Positions 52,121 through 59,977 of a stretch of DNA of 64,000 nucleotides are shown here, piece by piece. Position 1 is the stretch's first letter, and each line of letters starts with the position of its first letter. The position numbers were made by a program, and so were the translations under genes. Below the pieces are notes generated by a model. That model made no database searches and was not told the DNA's origin. It saw only the letters and a list, made by a program, of their open reading frames with translations. The DNA lies in NCBI GenBank assembly GCA_025934255.1, contig JAICYJ010000001.1, positions 135,315 to 199,314 of the forward strand, given 5' to 3'. The stretch comes from Thermoleophilia bacterium. Its GTDB lineage: Bacteria > Actinomycetota > Thermoleophilia > Gaiellales > JAICJC01.

Positions 52121-52921
52121 GTGCCGGCCACTCTGCCTCTCGACCTCGAGCGTTATCCGATCGACGACCTCGACGGCGAGCGAACGCGGGCGCTGATCGC
52201 CGACTGCCGATCGCAACTGGAGCGCACCGGCCTCTGCCTGCTGCCGGGCTTCCTGGGGCCGGACGCGGTGGCGCGGTCGGTGGCGGAGCTCGAGCCGCGG
52301 GTGGAGGGTGCCTTCCGCAAGGAGCGCGCGATCGTGGCGATGAACGAGTCCGAAATCGATTCATCGCTACCGCTGGACGATCCCGTCCGCACGGCCCATC
52401 GCCATTCCATGCGCACGATCGCCTACGACCTGATCGATGAGGGCTCCCCGATCCGGGCGCTGTACGAGTGGGAGGGCATGACGGGATTCCTGTCGGAGGT
52501 GCTCGGCTACCGGGTGTACCGCTGCGCCGATCCGCTGATCGCCCTGATGATCTCGGCCATGCTTCCGGGCGGGGAGCAGGGCTGGCATTTCGACGACAAC
52601 GAGTTCGTGGTCTCGCTGCTGCTTCAAAGGCCGGTGGTTGGGGGCGAGTTCGAGTACGCGCCCATGATCCGCAGCGAGCAGGATCCGGCCAATGACCGCA
52701 TCCGCGACGTGTTCCAGGGCGTCGGCGACGACGTGCGCGTGGCGCCGCTCGAGCCGGGCACGCTGGCGCTGTTCCGCGGCACGCGGTCGCTGCACCGGGT
52801 CTCGCCCGTGGTCGAGGGGCCGACGCGCCTGATCGCGCTGCTCAGCTTCGATCGCCACCCGGGCATGGTGTTCCCGGCCAAGGCGCAGCTCAACAACACC
52901 GGTCGCACGACGCACGGGTGA
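52121..52921 (+). CDS. Fe(II)/2-oxoglutarate-dependent oxygenase-like protein
   Basis: 266 residues, GTG start. The double-stranded beta-helix core holds the iron triad: H and D in GWHFDDNEFVV (about 172) and H in RSLHRVSPVVEGPTR (about 227), with the Arg that binds 2-oxoglutarate about 10 residues on. GSPIRALYEWEGMTGFL precedes the core. The start of the protein is helical (LPGFLGPDAVARSVAELEP). Members hydroxylate amino acids or small metabolites. The stop overlaps the GTG of an arylamine N-acetyltransferase gene, suggesting a shared pathway. Confidence 0.82.
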   Translation: MPATLPLDLERYPIDDLDGERTRALIADCRSQLERTGLCLLPGFLGPDAVARSVAELEPRVEGAFRKERAIVAMNESEIDSSLPLDDPVRTAHRHSMRTIAYDLIDEGSPIRALYEWEGMTGFLSEVLGYRVYRCADPLIALMISAMLPGGEQGWHFDDNEFVVSLLLQRPVVGGEFEYAPMIRSEQDPANDRIRDVFQGVGDDVRVAPLEPGTLALFRGTRSLHRVSPVVEGPTRLIALLSFDRHPGMVFPAKAQLNNTGRTTHG

Positions 52922-53601
52922 ACGTCGGAACATACGTCGACCGGATCGGCTACGGCGGCGCGGCCGAGCCCACGCACGCGGTGCTGGCCGAGCTGCAGCG
53001 CGCGCACATGCTGACGGTCCCGTTCGAGAACCTGGACATCGCGCTCGGGCGCCGGCTGGTGCTCGACCGCCGCGCCAACTACGAGAAGATCGTGGGACGG
53101 CGGCGGGGCGGCTGGTGCTTCGAGCTGAACGGCCTGTTTGCGTGGCTGCTGGAGCAGCTTGGCTACCGCGTCACGCTGCTCGGCTCGCGGGTGGAGGGCG
53201 AGCGCGGTGCCGGCTGGGAGCTGGCCCACCTGCTGCTGCGGGTCGACCTCGACCGTCCCTACCTGGTCGACGTGGGCTTCGGCGAGGGCTCGCTGGAGCC
53301 GGTGCCACTGGAGCGGGTGACCGACGGCGTGATGCGGCACCGAAACGGGCTGAAGGTCGTGTTCACCGACAGCCCACGAAGGCTGGAGGAGTTCCAGTGC
53401 ATGTCCGACTTCCTGCAGACGTCACCGGAGTCCGGGTTCGTGAGCACCCGGGTCTGCACCGTGGCGCTGCCGGACGGACGCCTGCGACTGCGCGAGCTCG
53501 TGCTCAGCGAGCGGCATGGCGACGAGCTCAGCGAGCGGGAGCTGGCCGGCGAGCAGGAGTGGCGCGATTGCCTGCGGGAGCGGTTCGGCGTCGCGCTCTA
53601 G
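52918..53601 (+). CDS. Arylamine N-acetyltransferase family protein, short form
   Basis: 227 residues, GTG start overlapping the oxygenase stop. The catalytic triad is complete: Cys in GRRRGGWCFELNGLF (about 66), His in GWELAHLLLRV (about 104), Asp in YLVDVGFGEG (about 119). TVPFENLDIALGR is the N-terminal family motif. Typical NATs are 270-285 residues; the third domain is shortened here. It transfers acetyl or larger acyl groups from CoA to amines, and related enzymes close macrolactams. Its TAG stop shares CTAG with the convergent M55 gene. Confidence 0.88.
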   Translation: MNVGTYVDRIGYGGAAEPTHAVLAELQRAHMLTVPFENLDIALGRRLVLDRRANYEKIVGRRRGGWCFELNGLFAWLLEQLGYRVTLLGSRVEGERGAGWELAHLLLRVDLDRPYLVDVGFGEGSLEPVPLERVTDGVMRHRNGLKVVFTDSPRRLEEFQCMSDFLQTSPESGFVSTRVCTVALPDGRLRLRELVLSERHGDELSERELAGEQEWRDCLRERFGVAL

Positions 53602-54428
53602 TCGATGTCCCGGAAGAACGTGAAGTAGAACTGCCGCCAGGCCGTCCACCAGTCGTCCGCGCGTGACACCAGGGTGCGCCCGTCGACGATCTCGACCACG
53701 GCGTGGTGGCGGTAGCGCTCGACCTCCTCGCTGGTGGCCAGCTCGACGGTGATCTCGCAGGGCTTGCCGGGATCGTAGGGAGGCACCGCGCCGAGATTGG
53801 ACAGCGCCTTCGCGGCCGCGTCCTCGATCAGCTCGCGGGCCCGCAGCGGCGACGTGTGGCGGGCGCTGAAGCGGCCCAGGCCCTGCTTCACCGCGACCGT
53901 CGTCAGGCCGCCGCCCAGCAGCTCCTGCGCCTCGCGGCAGGTGGCGCGGTCGCCCGTCACCATCAGCACCGGGCAGCCCCAGGTGCCGCACAGGGCCGCG
54001 TTGATGCCGGTCTCTCCGACCAGCGTGCCGTTGAACGACAGGTTGCGCCAGCCGGTGCCGGACACGGTGTGGTTCATGACGCCGTCCGGCGTGCCGGCCT
54101 TGGCGTGCATACCCACGAACAAGGCCGCGTCGCAGCCCTGCTCGAGGAACTCGGTGTACTCGCTCCACTCCTGCTGCACGACGAAGTCGCAGCGGCGATC
54201 GAGCAGGTCGGGGATCAGCGAGTTGAACGTCCAGCCCTTGCCCGCGCCGTGGCAGTCCATCACCACCACCTCCGTTGCCCCGCCGGTGAACGCGCCGCGC
54301 ACGGCCGCGTTGATCTCCTCGGTGTAGAGCCGCGAGCGATCGGCGTGGAGCGCCTCGCCGCCTTCGGTCTCGGGCCACTTGGTGACGCCGGCGACGCCCT
54401 CCATATCGCTGATGATGAAGACCTTCAC
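53598..54428 (-). CDS. M55-family D-aminopeptidase (DppA-like)
   Basis: 276 residues from GTG 54428; longer frames upstream overlap the divergent gene. Zinc ligands: D and E in VFIISDMEGVAG (about 8-10), then H in VMDCHGAGKGW (about 60) and H in VGMHAKAG (about 103); GETGINAALCG also matches the family. DppA cleaves D-Ala dipeptides released from peptidoglycan and works as a barrel-shaped oligomer. TAGGCT lies 7 nt before the GTG and overlaps the promoter of the divergent DUF6624 gene. Confidence 0.88.
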   Translation of the reverse strand: MKVFIISDMEGVAGVTKWPETEGGEALHADRSRLYTEEINAAVRGAFTGGATEVVVMDCHGAGKGWTFNSLIPDLLDRRCDFVVQQEWSEYTEFLEQGCDAALFVGMHAKAGTPDGVMNHTVSGTGWRNLSFNGTLVGETGINAALCGTWGCPVLMVTGDRATCREAQELLGGGLTTVAVKQGLGRFSARHTSPLRARELIEDAAAKALSNLGAVPPYDPGKPCEITVELATSEEVERYRHHAVVEIVDGRTLVSRADDWWTAWRQFYFTFFRDID

Positions 54429-54434
54429 GGCCGA

Positions 54435-54441
54435 TAGCCTA
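54435..54441. promoter_or_regulatory. Overlapping divergent -10 boxes
   Basis: TAGCCT on the plus strand (54435-54440) is 6 nt before GTG 54447. AGCCTA (54436-54441) reads TAGGCT on the minus strand, 7 nt before GTG 54428. The two boxes share five bases, so only one polymerase can melt the site at a time. Confidence 0.55.
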
Positions 54442-54446
54442 CAGAC

Positions 54447-55046
54447 GTGATTGAGCTGTTTCTGCGAGAGGAGCTGATCTCCATGGCCGCCGATGACGGC
54501 GCCATGCGGGAGCGGCTGGTCGAGGACGGCAGCCTGTTCGACGGGTACAACCCGCTGATGGCGATCGTCCACCGCCGAAACGGCGACCGCCTGGGCGAGA
54601 TGGTGAACGCGCACGGCTGGCCGGTGGCGACGATGGTCGGCGAGGACGGAGCCGATGCGGCGTGGCTGGTGCTGCACCATGCGATCGGCGATCCGGCGCT
54701 GCAGCGCCGCTGCCTGCCGCTGCTCGAGCAGGCGGCCGCGCAGGGCGAGATCCCGGCCTGGCATCCGGCCACGCTGCTCGACGGCATCCGCTTCTACGAG
54801 GGGCGCCCGCAGGTCTACGGAAGCATGTTCGACTGGGACGAGTCGGGGCGCCTGGTGCCGTGGACGATCGAGGACGCTGAGCGCGTCGACGAGCGCCGGG
54901 CGTCGGTGGGCCTGCCGCCGCTGGCCGACCAGGTCGCAAGCGCGCAGGCGGCGGCCGAGCGGGAGGGCGACCACCGGCCGGCCGATCCGGCCGCGCGGCG
55001 GGACGAGGCCGAGCGCTGGGCGCGCTCGGTCGGCTGGCGCGACTGA
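54447..55046 (+). CDS. DUF6624-type protein
   Basis: 199 residues, GTG start with a leaderless-type promoter. Segments LREELISMAADDGAMRERLV, LGEMVNAHGWPVATMVGEDGADAAWLVLHHA, split as LGEMVNAHGWPVATMVG and AAWLVLHHAIGD, and FYEGRPQVYGSMFDWD match the small DUF6624 family of unknown role. The His pair and YGSMFD are the conserved part. The C-terminus is an Ala/Glu/Arg helix. No partner is evident apart from the divergent peptidase. Confidence 0.75.
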   Translation: MIELFLREELISMAADDGAMRERLVEDGSLFDGYNPLMAIVHRRNGDRLGEMVNAHGWPVATMVGEDGADAAWLVLHHAIGDPALQRRCLPLLEQAAAQGEIPAWHPATLLDGIRFYEGRPQVYGSMFDWDESGRLVPWTIEDAERVDERRASVGLPPLADQVASAQAAAEREGDHRPADPAARRDEAERWARSVGWRD

Positions 55047-55313
55047 GGCGAGTCCTGTCACGGCTCTGGTGCAGCCGTGCAACGCCCCCCGCGACTGAAT
55101 CGGGCTCAGAGGCAGAATCGGCCGGGGAGGTCGGTCCGACACGCGATCGTTGCGGGTCGTCACGGAATCGTGACGGGCGGCCGCGTGGTTGAGCGGTGCC
55201 GGGAGTGGAGGTCGTGATGTTTTCGGCGCTTGGTGGTGCCGATCGTTGCCGGAGGTGGTTGTGATCGTTGCGGCGGCGTGGGATTCGTTGCGGGATTGCC
55301 TGTCACGCACCGG
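55047..55313. other. Convergent intergenic region with repeated GATCGTTGC motifs
   Basis: Between the stops of the DUF6624 and methyltransferase genes. CGTCACG-GAAT-CGTGACG at 55158-55175 is a perfect 7-bp hairpin, a likely terminator. GATCGTTGC occurs at 55144, 55241 and 55263, with GATTCGTTGC at 55282. The plus strand is G/T-rich. No gene is visible. Confidence 0.5.
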
Positions 55314-56018
55314 TCACGGAGCTGCCTGGTCCTTCCGGAACAGGAGCAGCGCGAACCCGAGCGTGCCCCGGCCGCCCAGCTCCGTGTAGCGCCGCCGGCC
55401 CTTTCGGATCCAGCCCAGGAACTCCTCAAGGCCCGGCTCGCCTGGGTGCTGGGCCGCGTAGCGCTCGCCGTTCGCCGCCCAGGTCGCCTCGTAGCGATCC
55501 CACTGCTCGACGCTGCTCGGCAGCGCCCTCACCAGGGTCAGGCCGTGTGGTGCGCCGATCTCGAGCGTCGGCTGCCAGTCCAGCATGTCGTCGATCGTCG
55601 CCTCCAGCGCGTCGAGGTAGACGTCGGCGGGCGGTTGCCGCCAGTAGCCGTCGCCCAGCAGCACCAGGCCGCCCGGCCGGGCCAGCGCGGCCAGCCGGCC
55701 GATGCCGCTGACCGCTCCCACCGAGCAGACCAGGTCGAACGACTCGGGGTCGGCCGGGAACGACCGCGCGTCGCCGGTCACCAGCCGCACGCCCGGGATC
55801 GGCCGCGTGCCCGGGTGCAGGTCGACGCCGGTACCGTCGATCGGCGCGCGCGACGCGAGCCACCGCAGCAGCGCGCCCTTGCCGCAGCCGAGGTCGAGCA
55901 CCCGCGCCCCGGCGGGCAGCTCGGCTCCGTTTAACAGCCGCTCGAAGCTGGTCTCGTCGTAGGGCCCCATGAACTCCAGGTCAGCGTGGGCGATCCGTGA
56001 CCAGTCGCTGCGCTGCAT
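55314..56018 (-). CDS. SAM-dependent methyltransferase
   Basis: 234 residues. Class I fold: motif I VLDLGCGKGALLRWL (about 42), motif II GTGVDLHPGT, motif III VRLVTGDARSFP, motif IV SFDLVCSVGAVSG, then LARPGGLVLLGDGYW. The C-terminal half (SSVEQWDRYEATWAANGER) matches small-molecule methyltransferases of unknown substrate. ATG 56018 overlaps the nitroreductase stop by one base, so the two form an operon. Confidence 0.87.
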   Translation of the reverse strand: MQRSDWSRIAHADLEFMGPYDETSFERLLNGAELPAGARVLDLGCGKGALLRWLASRAPIDGTGVDLHPGTRPIPGVRLVTGDARSFPADPESFDLVCSVGAVSGIGRLAALARPGGLVLLGDGYWRQPPADVYLDALEATIDDMLDWQPTLEIGAPHGLTLVRALPSSVEQWDRYEATWAANGERYAAQHPGEPGLEEFLGWIRKGRRRYTELGGRGTLGFALLLFRKDQAAP

Positions 56019-56524
56019 CAGTCCAGGTACTGCACGAACCCGCCCGGCTCCAGCCGTGCCGGCGGCTGCCAGTCGCGGTCGGCGTAGCCGAGGTGCAGCA
56101 GTCCCAGCACGTGCTCGTCGCCTCCGACACCCACGGCGGCCCGGCCCTCGGCGCTTCGCAGCACCTCCGGGGTGCGCCAGTAGGTCGCGATCCCGCGCGC
56201 GTGCGCGGCAAGCATGATCGCGTAGACCGCGCAGGCCCCCGCCGCCACGTCCTCCTCATCCTGGGCTTCGTCGCCGGTCTGGACAACGGAGCAGGCGACC
56301 AGCGTGGGAGCGCGATCGAGCTTGGCCGCGCCCTCCGGGTGCCCCTGCTTCAGCGCCTCCAGCGACCGCGGCCCCAGCACCCGGAACCGCCACGGGTTCG
56401 TGAGGTGGTGGTTGGGCGCCCAGCGGGCCAGCTCGAACAGCTGGTCGAGCTGCTCGCGCGGCACCGGATCGGGCCGGTACACCTTGTGGGTGCGGCGCGT
56501 GCGGATCGCCTCATCGACGTTCAC
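56018..56524 (-). CDS. Nitroreductase-family protein
   Basis: 168 residues from GTG 56524. FMN-binding start VDEAIRTRRTHKVYRPDPVP, then LARWAPNHHLTNPWRFRVLG and the C-terminal HLGYADRDWQPPAR. This matches the short NfsA/FrpA-like or YdjA/TdsD-like branch that reduces nitro groups, quinones or flavins using NAD(P)H. GTG is supported by family alignment. The operon with the methyltransferase might modify the same small compound. It diverges from the alcohol dehydrogenase gene. Confidence 0.87.
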   Translation of the reverse strand: MNVDEAIRTRRTHKVYRPDPVPREQLDQLFELARWAPNHHLTNPWRFRVLGPRSLEALKQGHPEGAAKLDRAPTLVACSVVQTGDEAQDEEDVAAGACAVYAIMLAAHARGIATYWRTPEVLRSAEGRAAVGVGGDEHVLGLLHLGYADRDWQPPARLEPGGFVQYLD

Positions 56525-56566
56525 CGCAGCCGCCCATGGGAGTGGTGGAGCATGTCGCGGGAACTG

Positions 56567-56572
56567 TAGACT
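56567..56572 (+). promoter_or_regulatory. Predicted -10 box of the alcohol dehydrogenase operon
   Basis: TAGACT, 7 nt before ATG 56580; no ribosome site. Confidence 0.5.
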
Positions 56573-56579
56573 CGGCGTC

Positions 56580-57692
56580 ATGAGGATCAGGGCAGCCGTG
56601 CTTGAGGAGTTCGGGGCGCCGTTGGTCGTGCAGGAGATCGACCTGGCCGAGCCCCGCGCCGGCGAGGTGCTGGTGCGTCTGGTCGCCTGCGGCGTCTGCC
56701 ACACAGACCTCTACACCGCCTCCGGCGCCGACCCCTCCGGGTACGCACCGACCGTGCTCGGTCACGAGGGTGCGGGGGTGGTCGAGAAGGTCGGCCCGGA
56801 CGTCGGCTCGCTGGCCGTCGGCGACCACGTGGTCACGCTGTTCTCGCCCCAGTGCGGCAAGTGCGTGCACTGCCTCAGCCCCAAGACCAACCTCTGCCTG
56901 GCCATCCGCGACATGCAGGGCAAGGGCTATCTGCCCGACGGCACCGCCCGCCTGTCGCGCGACGGCGAGCCGATCCGCCACTTCATGGGCACGTCCACGT
57001 TCGCCGAGTACACGGTGATGCCCGAGATCGCGCTGGCGAAGGTCTCGCCGGAGGCGCCGCTCGAGGGAGCCGCGCTGTTCGCCTGCGGCCTCTCGACCGG
57101 CCTCGGCGCTGCCATGAACACCGCCAAGGTCGAGACCGGATCGACCTGCGTCGTGTTCGGCGCCGGCATGGTCGGGCTGGGCGCCGTTGCCGGCTGCCGC
57201 CTGCAGGGCGCCGAGCGGATCATCTGCGTCGACATGTCGGAGGGCCGGCTCGAGCTGGCGCGCGGGCAGGGCGCCACCGAGACCATGACCGGCGGCGACG
57301 ACGCCGTCGAGCGGATCGTCGAGATGACCGGCGGCTTCGGTGCCGACTACACCTTCGAGGCCACCGGCAACGTCAAGGTGATGCGCCAGGCCGTGGAGTC
57401 GGCGCGGATGGGCTGGGGCCTGTGCACGGTGTGCGGTGTGGCCGGCCGCGGCGAGACGCTGGACGTGATCCCGCGTTTCCTGATCACCGGCCGGCGGATC
57501 GCCGGCAGCTCGTTCGGCGGCGTCAAGGGCCGCGACGGTGTTCCCCGCCTGGTCGACATGTGGCTAGACGGAAAGATCGACGTCGACCCCTTCATCTCCC
57601 ACCACATCACGCTGGACGAGGTCAACCACGGCTTCGAGCTGATGGAGGCGCAGGACGGCATCCGCAGCGTGATCGGGTTCGGCGCCGCGTGA
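56580..57692 (+). CDS. Zinc alcohol dehydrogenase, class III (formaldehyde/nitrosothiol reductase type)
   Basis: 370 residues. Catalytic zinc: Cys in ACGVCHTDLY and GHEGAGVVEKVG, third ligand Cys in FACGLSTGLGAAMNTAKV. Structural zinc: C-x2-C-x2-C-x7-C in CGKCVHCLSPKTNLC. NAD motif VVFGAGMVGLGAVAG. The C-terminus (FGGVKGRDGVPRLVDMWLDG) follows class III enzymes. In mycobacteria this gene type (MscR) is followed by a metallo-beta-lactamase gene and uses mycothiol to oxidise formaldehyde or reduce nitrosothiols. The same order here supports that role; formaldehyde from amine demethylation by the protein at 22118-24655 would be a natural substrate. Cofactor identity is inferred. Confidence 0.9.
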   Translation: MRIRAAVLEEFGAPLVVQEIDLAEPRAGEVLVRLVACGVCHTDLYTASGADPSGYAPTVLGHEGAGVVEKVGPDVGSLAVGDHVVTLFSPQCGKCVHCLSPKTNLCLAIRDMQGKGYLPDGTARLSRDGEPIRHFMGTSTFAEYTVMPEIALAKVSPEAPLEGAALFACGLSTGLGAAMNTAKVETGSTCVVFGAGMVGLGAVAGCRLQGAERIICVDMSEGRLELARGQGATETMTGGDDAVERIVEMTGGFGADYTFEATGNVKVMRQAVESARMGWGLCTVCGVAGRGETLDVIPRFLITGRRIAGSSFGGVKGRDGVPRLVDMWLDGKIDVDPFISHHITLDEVNHGFELMEAQDGIRSVIGFGAA

Positions 57693-58390
57693 TCGTCGAG
57701 CGGGTCGAGCACCCGACCTGGACGTCGAACGCCTACCTGGTCGCCGACCACCACGGCGGCCACGGTGTCTACATCGACGGCAACGGCGTCACCGAGCCGC
57801 TCGCGGCCCGGGCGGCGATCGATGACATCAAGATCACCCACGTGCTGGTCACGCACGGCCACGCCGACCACGTGGTCGGCGTGGAGGAGACGGCCGCTCG
57901 GCTGGGCGTACCGCTGCTGCGCTGGCCGGAGCTGGCCGACGGGCAGGAGGTGCAGTCCGGCGACCTGCGGATCCAGGCCATCTACACGCCGGGGCACTGT
58001 ACCGACCACCTCAGCTTCCTGGTCGACCAGAGCGACGTGTTCACCGCCGACGTCCTGTTCAAGGGCACGCTGGGCGGCACCACCGGCGGCGGCGAGCACG
58101 GCTACGCGGACATGCGCCGGTCGATCGACCGCCTGATGGAGCTCGACCCGGCCGTGCGGGTGCACCCCGGTCACACGCTGCCCACCACCATCGGCGACGA
58201 GTGGGAGCACAACCCGTTCATCCGCATCTGGCGCGGCCTCGACCCGGAGGGTGACGCGCCCTGCACGGTGTGCGGCCAGCCGGCCACCCTGATCCTGTGG
58301 GCACCCGACTACGACGGCACCAACAAGGCCTGGGTGCGCTATCCGGACGGCCGCGACGCGATCGTGGGCGGGTCGCAGGTCGAGCGCTGA
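57689..58390 (+). CDS. Metallo-beta-lactamase-fold hydrolase, probable thiol-ester partner of the dehydrogenase
   Basis: 233 residues, GTG overlapping the upstream stop (GTGA). Zinc signature LVTHGHADHVVG near 55, then YTPGHCTDHLSF, FTADVLFKGTLGG and VHPGHTLPTT: a glyoxalase-II-like set of ligands. A C-terminal segment has a C-x-x-C pair (CTVCGQPATL). By analogy with mycobacterial Rv2259-Rv2260 it may hydrolyse the S-formyl thiol made by the dehydrogenase. The short C-terminal Cys pair is an oddity for such hydrolases. Confidence 0.85.
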   Translation: MIVERVEHPTWTSNAYLVADHHGGHGVYIDGNGVTEPLAARAAIDDIKITHVLVTHGHADHVVGVEETAARLGVPLLRWPELADGQEVQSGDLRIQAIYTPGHCTDHLSFLVDQSDVFTADVLFKGTLGGTTGGGEHGYADMRRSIDRLMELDPAVRVHPGHTLPTTIGDEWEHNPFIRIWRGLDPEGDAPCTVCGQPATLILWAPDYDGTNKAWVRYPDGRDAIVGGSQVER

Positions 58391-58785
58391 TGGCCTGGAC
58401 GGTGGCGCAGATCGAGGCGGTGGGCAGCAACGCCGAGCCGGGGTTCTGGGAGGAGTGGGCCCGGGAGCCGGACTTCGGCAGCCGCTGGCAGTCGATCGGC
58501 GATCACTTCGGGATCGGCGGATTCGGCGTCAACGCCAACGTCGCCGACGCCGGCCGCGAGCTGATCGTTCCGCACAGCGAGACCGAGTACGGCGGCCAGG
58601 AGGAGCTGTACCTTCTGCTCCGCGGCCGCGCCCGCTTCACCTGTGACGGCGAGACGGTCGAGCTGGACGCCGGCGAGATGATGCACGTCAGCCCCGAGGT
58701 GGTACGTGATGCCGTCGCCCTCGAGGACTCAACGCTGGTGCTGTGCGTCGGCGGCACGCCCGGCCAGGCCTACTCACCGAGCTGA
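58390..58785 (+). CDS. Cupin protein 1 of a tandem pair
   Basis: 131 residues, ATG sharing one base with the previous stop. Single cupin barrel: first motif region GGQEELYLLLRGRARFTCDGE (residues about 70-90, lacking the usual His-x-His), second DAGEMMHVSPEVVRDAVA. Reduced metal ligands suggest a binding rather than catalytic role. Cotranscribed with the dehydrogenase and hydrolase. Confidence 0.75.
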   Translation: MAWTVAQIEAVGSNAEPGFWEEWAREPDFGSRWQSIGDHFGIGGFGVNANVADAGRELIVPHSETEYGGQEELYLLLRGRARFTCDGETVELDAGEMMHVSPEVVRDAVALEDSTLVLCVGGTPGQAYSPS

Positions 58786-59178
58786 ATGGCGACGCGCGCC
58801 GAACCGCTTGCTTCGGGAGCCGTGGGCGGCGGGGAGGGCCAGTTCGTGCTGGTCGAGTGGTCCGATCCGGGCGGCCTCACCAGCCGCGAGCGGCCGATCG
58901 CGGGCCTGCACGTTCACCACTCCGACGACGAGGCCTGGTACGTGCTCGAGGGCACGCTCGGGTTCCGCGTGGGTGACGACGAGGTGGAGGCAGGCCCCGG
59001 CGCCGCGGTGTTCGTGCCGCGCGGAACGCCGCACTCGTTCTGGAACGCGGGTGCCGGTCCGGCGCGGTACGTGCTCGTGATGCCGCCGCGTCTGAAGGCG
59101 CTGGTCGAGGCCCTGCACGCCCCCGGCGCCGGCGACTTCGCGGCCATCTTCCGCGAGCACGCGTCCGAGCTGCTCTAG
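58786..59178 (+). CDS. Cupin protein 2 of a tandem pair
   Basis: 130 residues, starting on the base after the previous stop. Cupin motif 1 is intact: GLHVHHSDDEAWYVLEGTLGF with H-x-H and Glu. Motif 2 is PGAAVFVPRGTPHSFWNAG with the last His. A metal site is therefore likely. The C-terminus is helical (LKALVEALHAPGAGDFAAIF). Its TAG stop shares CTAG with the convergent PilZ gene. Confidence 0.83.
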   Translation: MATRAEPLASGAVGGGEGQFVLVEWSDPGGLTSRERPIAGLHVHHSDDEAWYVLEGTLGFRVGDDEVEAGPGAAVFVPRGTPHSFWNAGAGPARYVLVMPPRLKALVEALHAPGAGDFAAIFREHASELL

Positions 59179-59939
59179 CGGTCGCGGCGGATCCGGCTCA
59201 GCCAGCCGCTGCCGGGATCCTCTTCCGGCTCGACGCCGTCCTCGACCACGACCAGCTCGCGCAGGGCCGCGATCGACAGGCCCGGCTGCTCGCTCGGCTC
59301 CTGGCCGCCCGACAGCACGCGGTCGATCTTGGCGATGCTGTCGTTGTCGACGTGCAGGAACCGGCAGCCGACCACGGTGTGTCCCGGCTGGTGGGCAGGT
59401 CGCACTGAGGCGACGCGCACCTCGCCGTTGATCGAGTCGGCGAAGAAGCGTCCGTGGAACATGAGCCGGTCGCCGACCCGCAGCACGCGCGCGGTCGTGA
59501 AGGCGACGCCGGTGCGCGAGAGGTCGTCGAGCGTGCCGTCCACGCGATCGCGGTCGACCACCTCCTGGCAGTTGACGGCCTCCAGCCAGGCGACGCCGCC
59601 GATCGGCACGCGTTCGGACGCCCGCCGGCTCTCGTCCACCTGGATGGCTCCGGGCACGAGCTTCACCATCGCAAGATCCTGGGTGTGGTAGCTGGCGTCG
59701 TCGACGTTCAGGTGCAGCTCCCACGGCCGCGCGTCCGGGCCGACCACCCGGCCGGTCAGCGTCATGCCGGTGGCGACGGACAGGCGCGGCGCCGTGACCG
59801 TCGCCCGCTCGCCGTCGAGCGAGATCAGATGGATGCGCAGGATGCCGCCGCCGTGGAGCTCCAGCTCCACGTCGGGCTTGTTGAAGAGCAGCGACATGGC
59901 ATCGGTTGGCGAGAGTGTCATGGCCCCGGTATCGGCCAT
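59175..59939 (-). CDS. PilZ-domain cyclic-di-GMP receptor
   Basis: 254 residues from ATG 59939; ATG 59921 is also possible. An N-terminal YcgR-like beta domain (about 15-105, GGGILRIHLISLDGERATVT) precedes a PilZ domain (about 110-215). The c-di-GMP-binding residues are present as RRASERVPIGG (R-x3-R) and DLSRTGVAF (D-x-S-x2-G). The C-terminal 35 residues are acidic then basic. It would bind c-di-GMP made or destroyed by proteins such as that at 29654-32251. Target unknown. Confidence 0.88.
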   Translation of the reverse strand: MADTGAMTLSPTDAMSLLFNKPDVELELHGGGILRIHLISLDGERATVTAPRLSVATGMTLTGRVVGPDARPWELHLNVDDASYHTQDLAMVKLVPGAIQVDESRRASERVPIGGVAWLEAVNCQEVVDRDRVDGTLDDLSRTGVAFTTARVLRVGDRLMFHGRFFADSINGEVRVASVRPAHQPGHTVVGCRFLHVDNDSIAKIDRVLSGGQEPSEQPGLSIAALRELVVVEDGVEPEEDPGSGWLSRIRRDR

Positions 59940-59977
59940 CCGGGGCCGATGCCTTAGCGTTTGAGCAGTGTCGGCGG

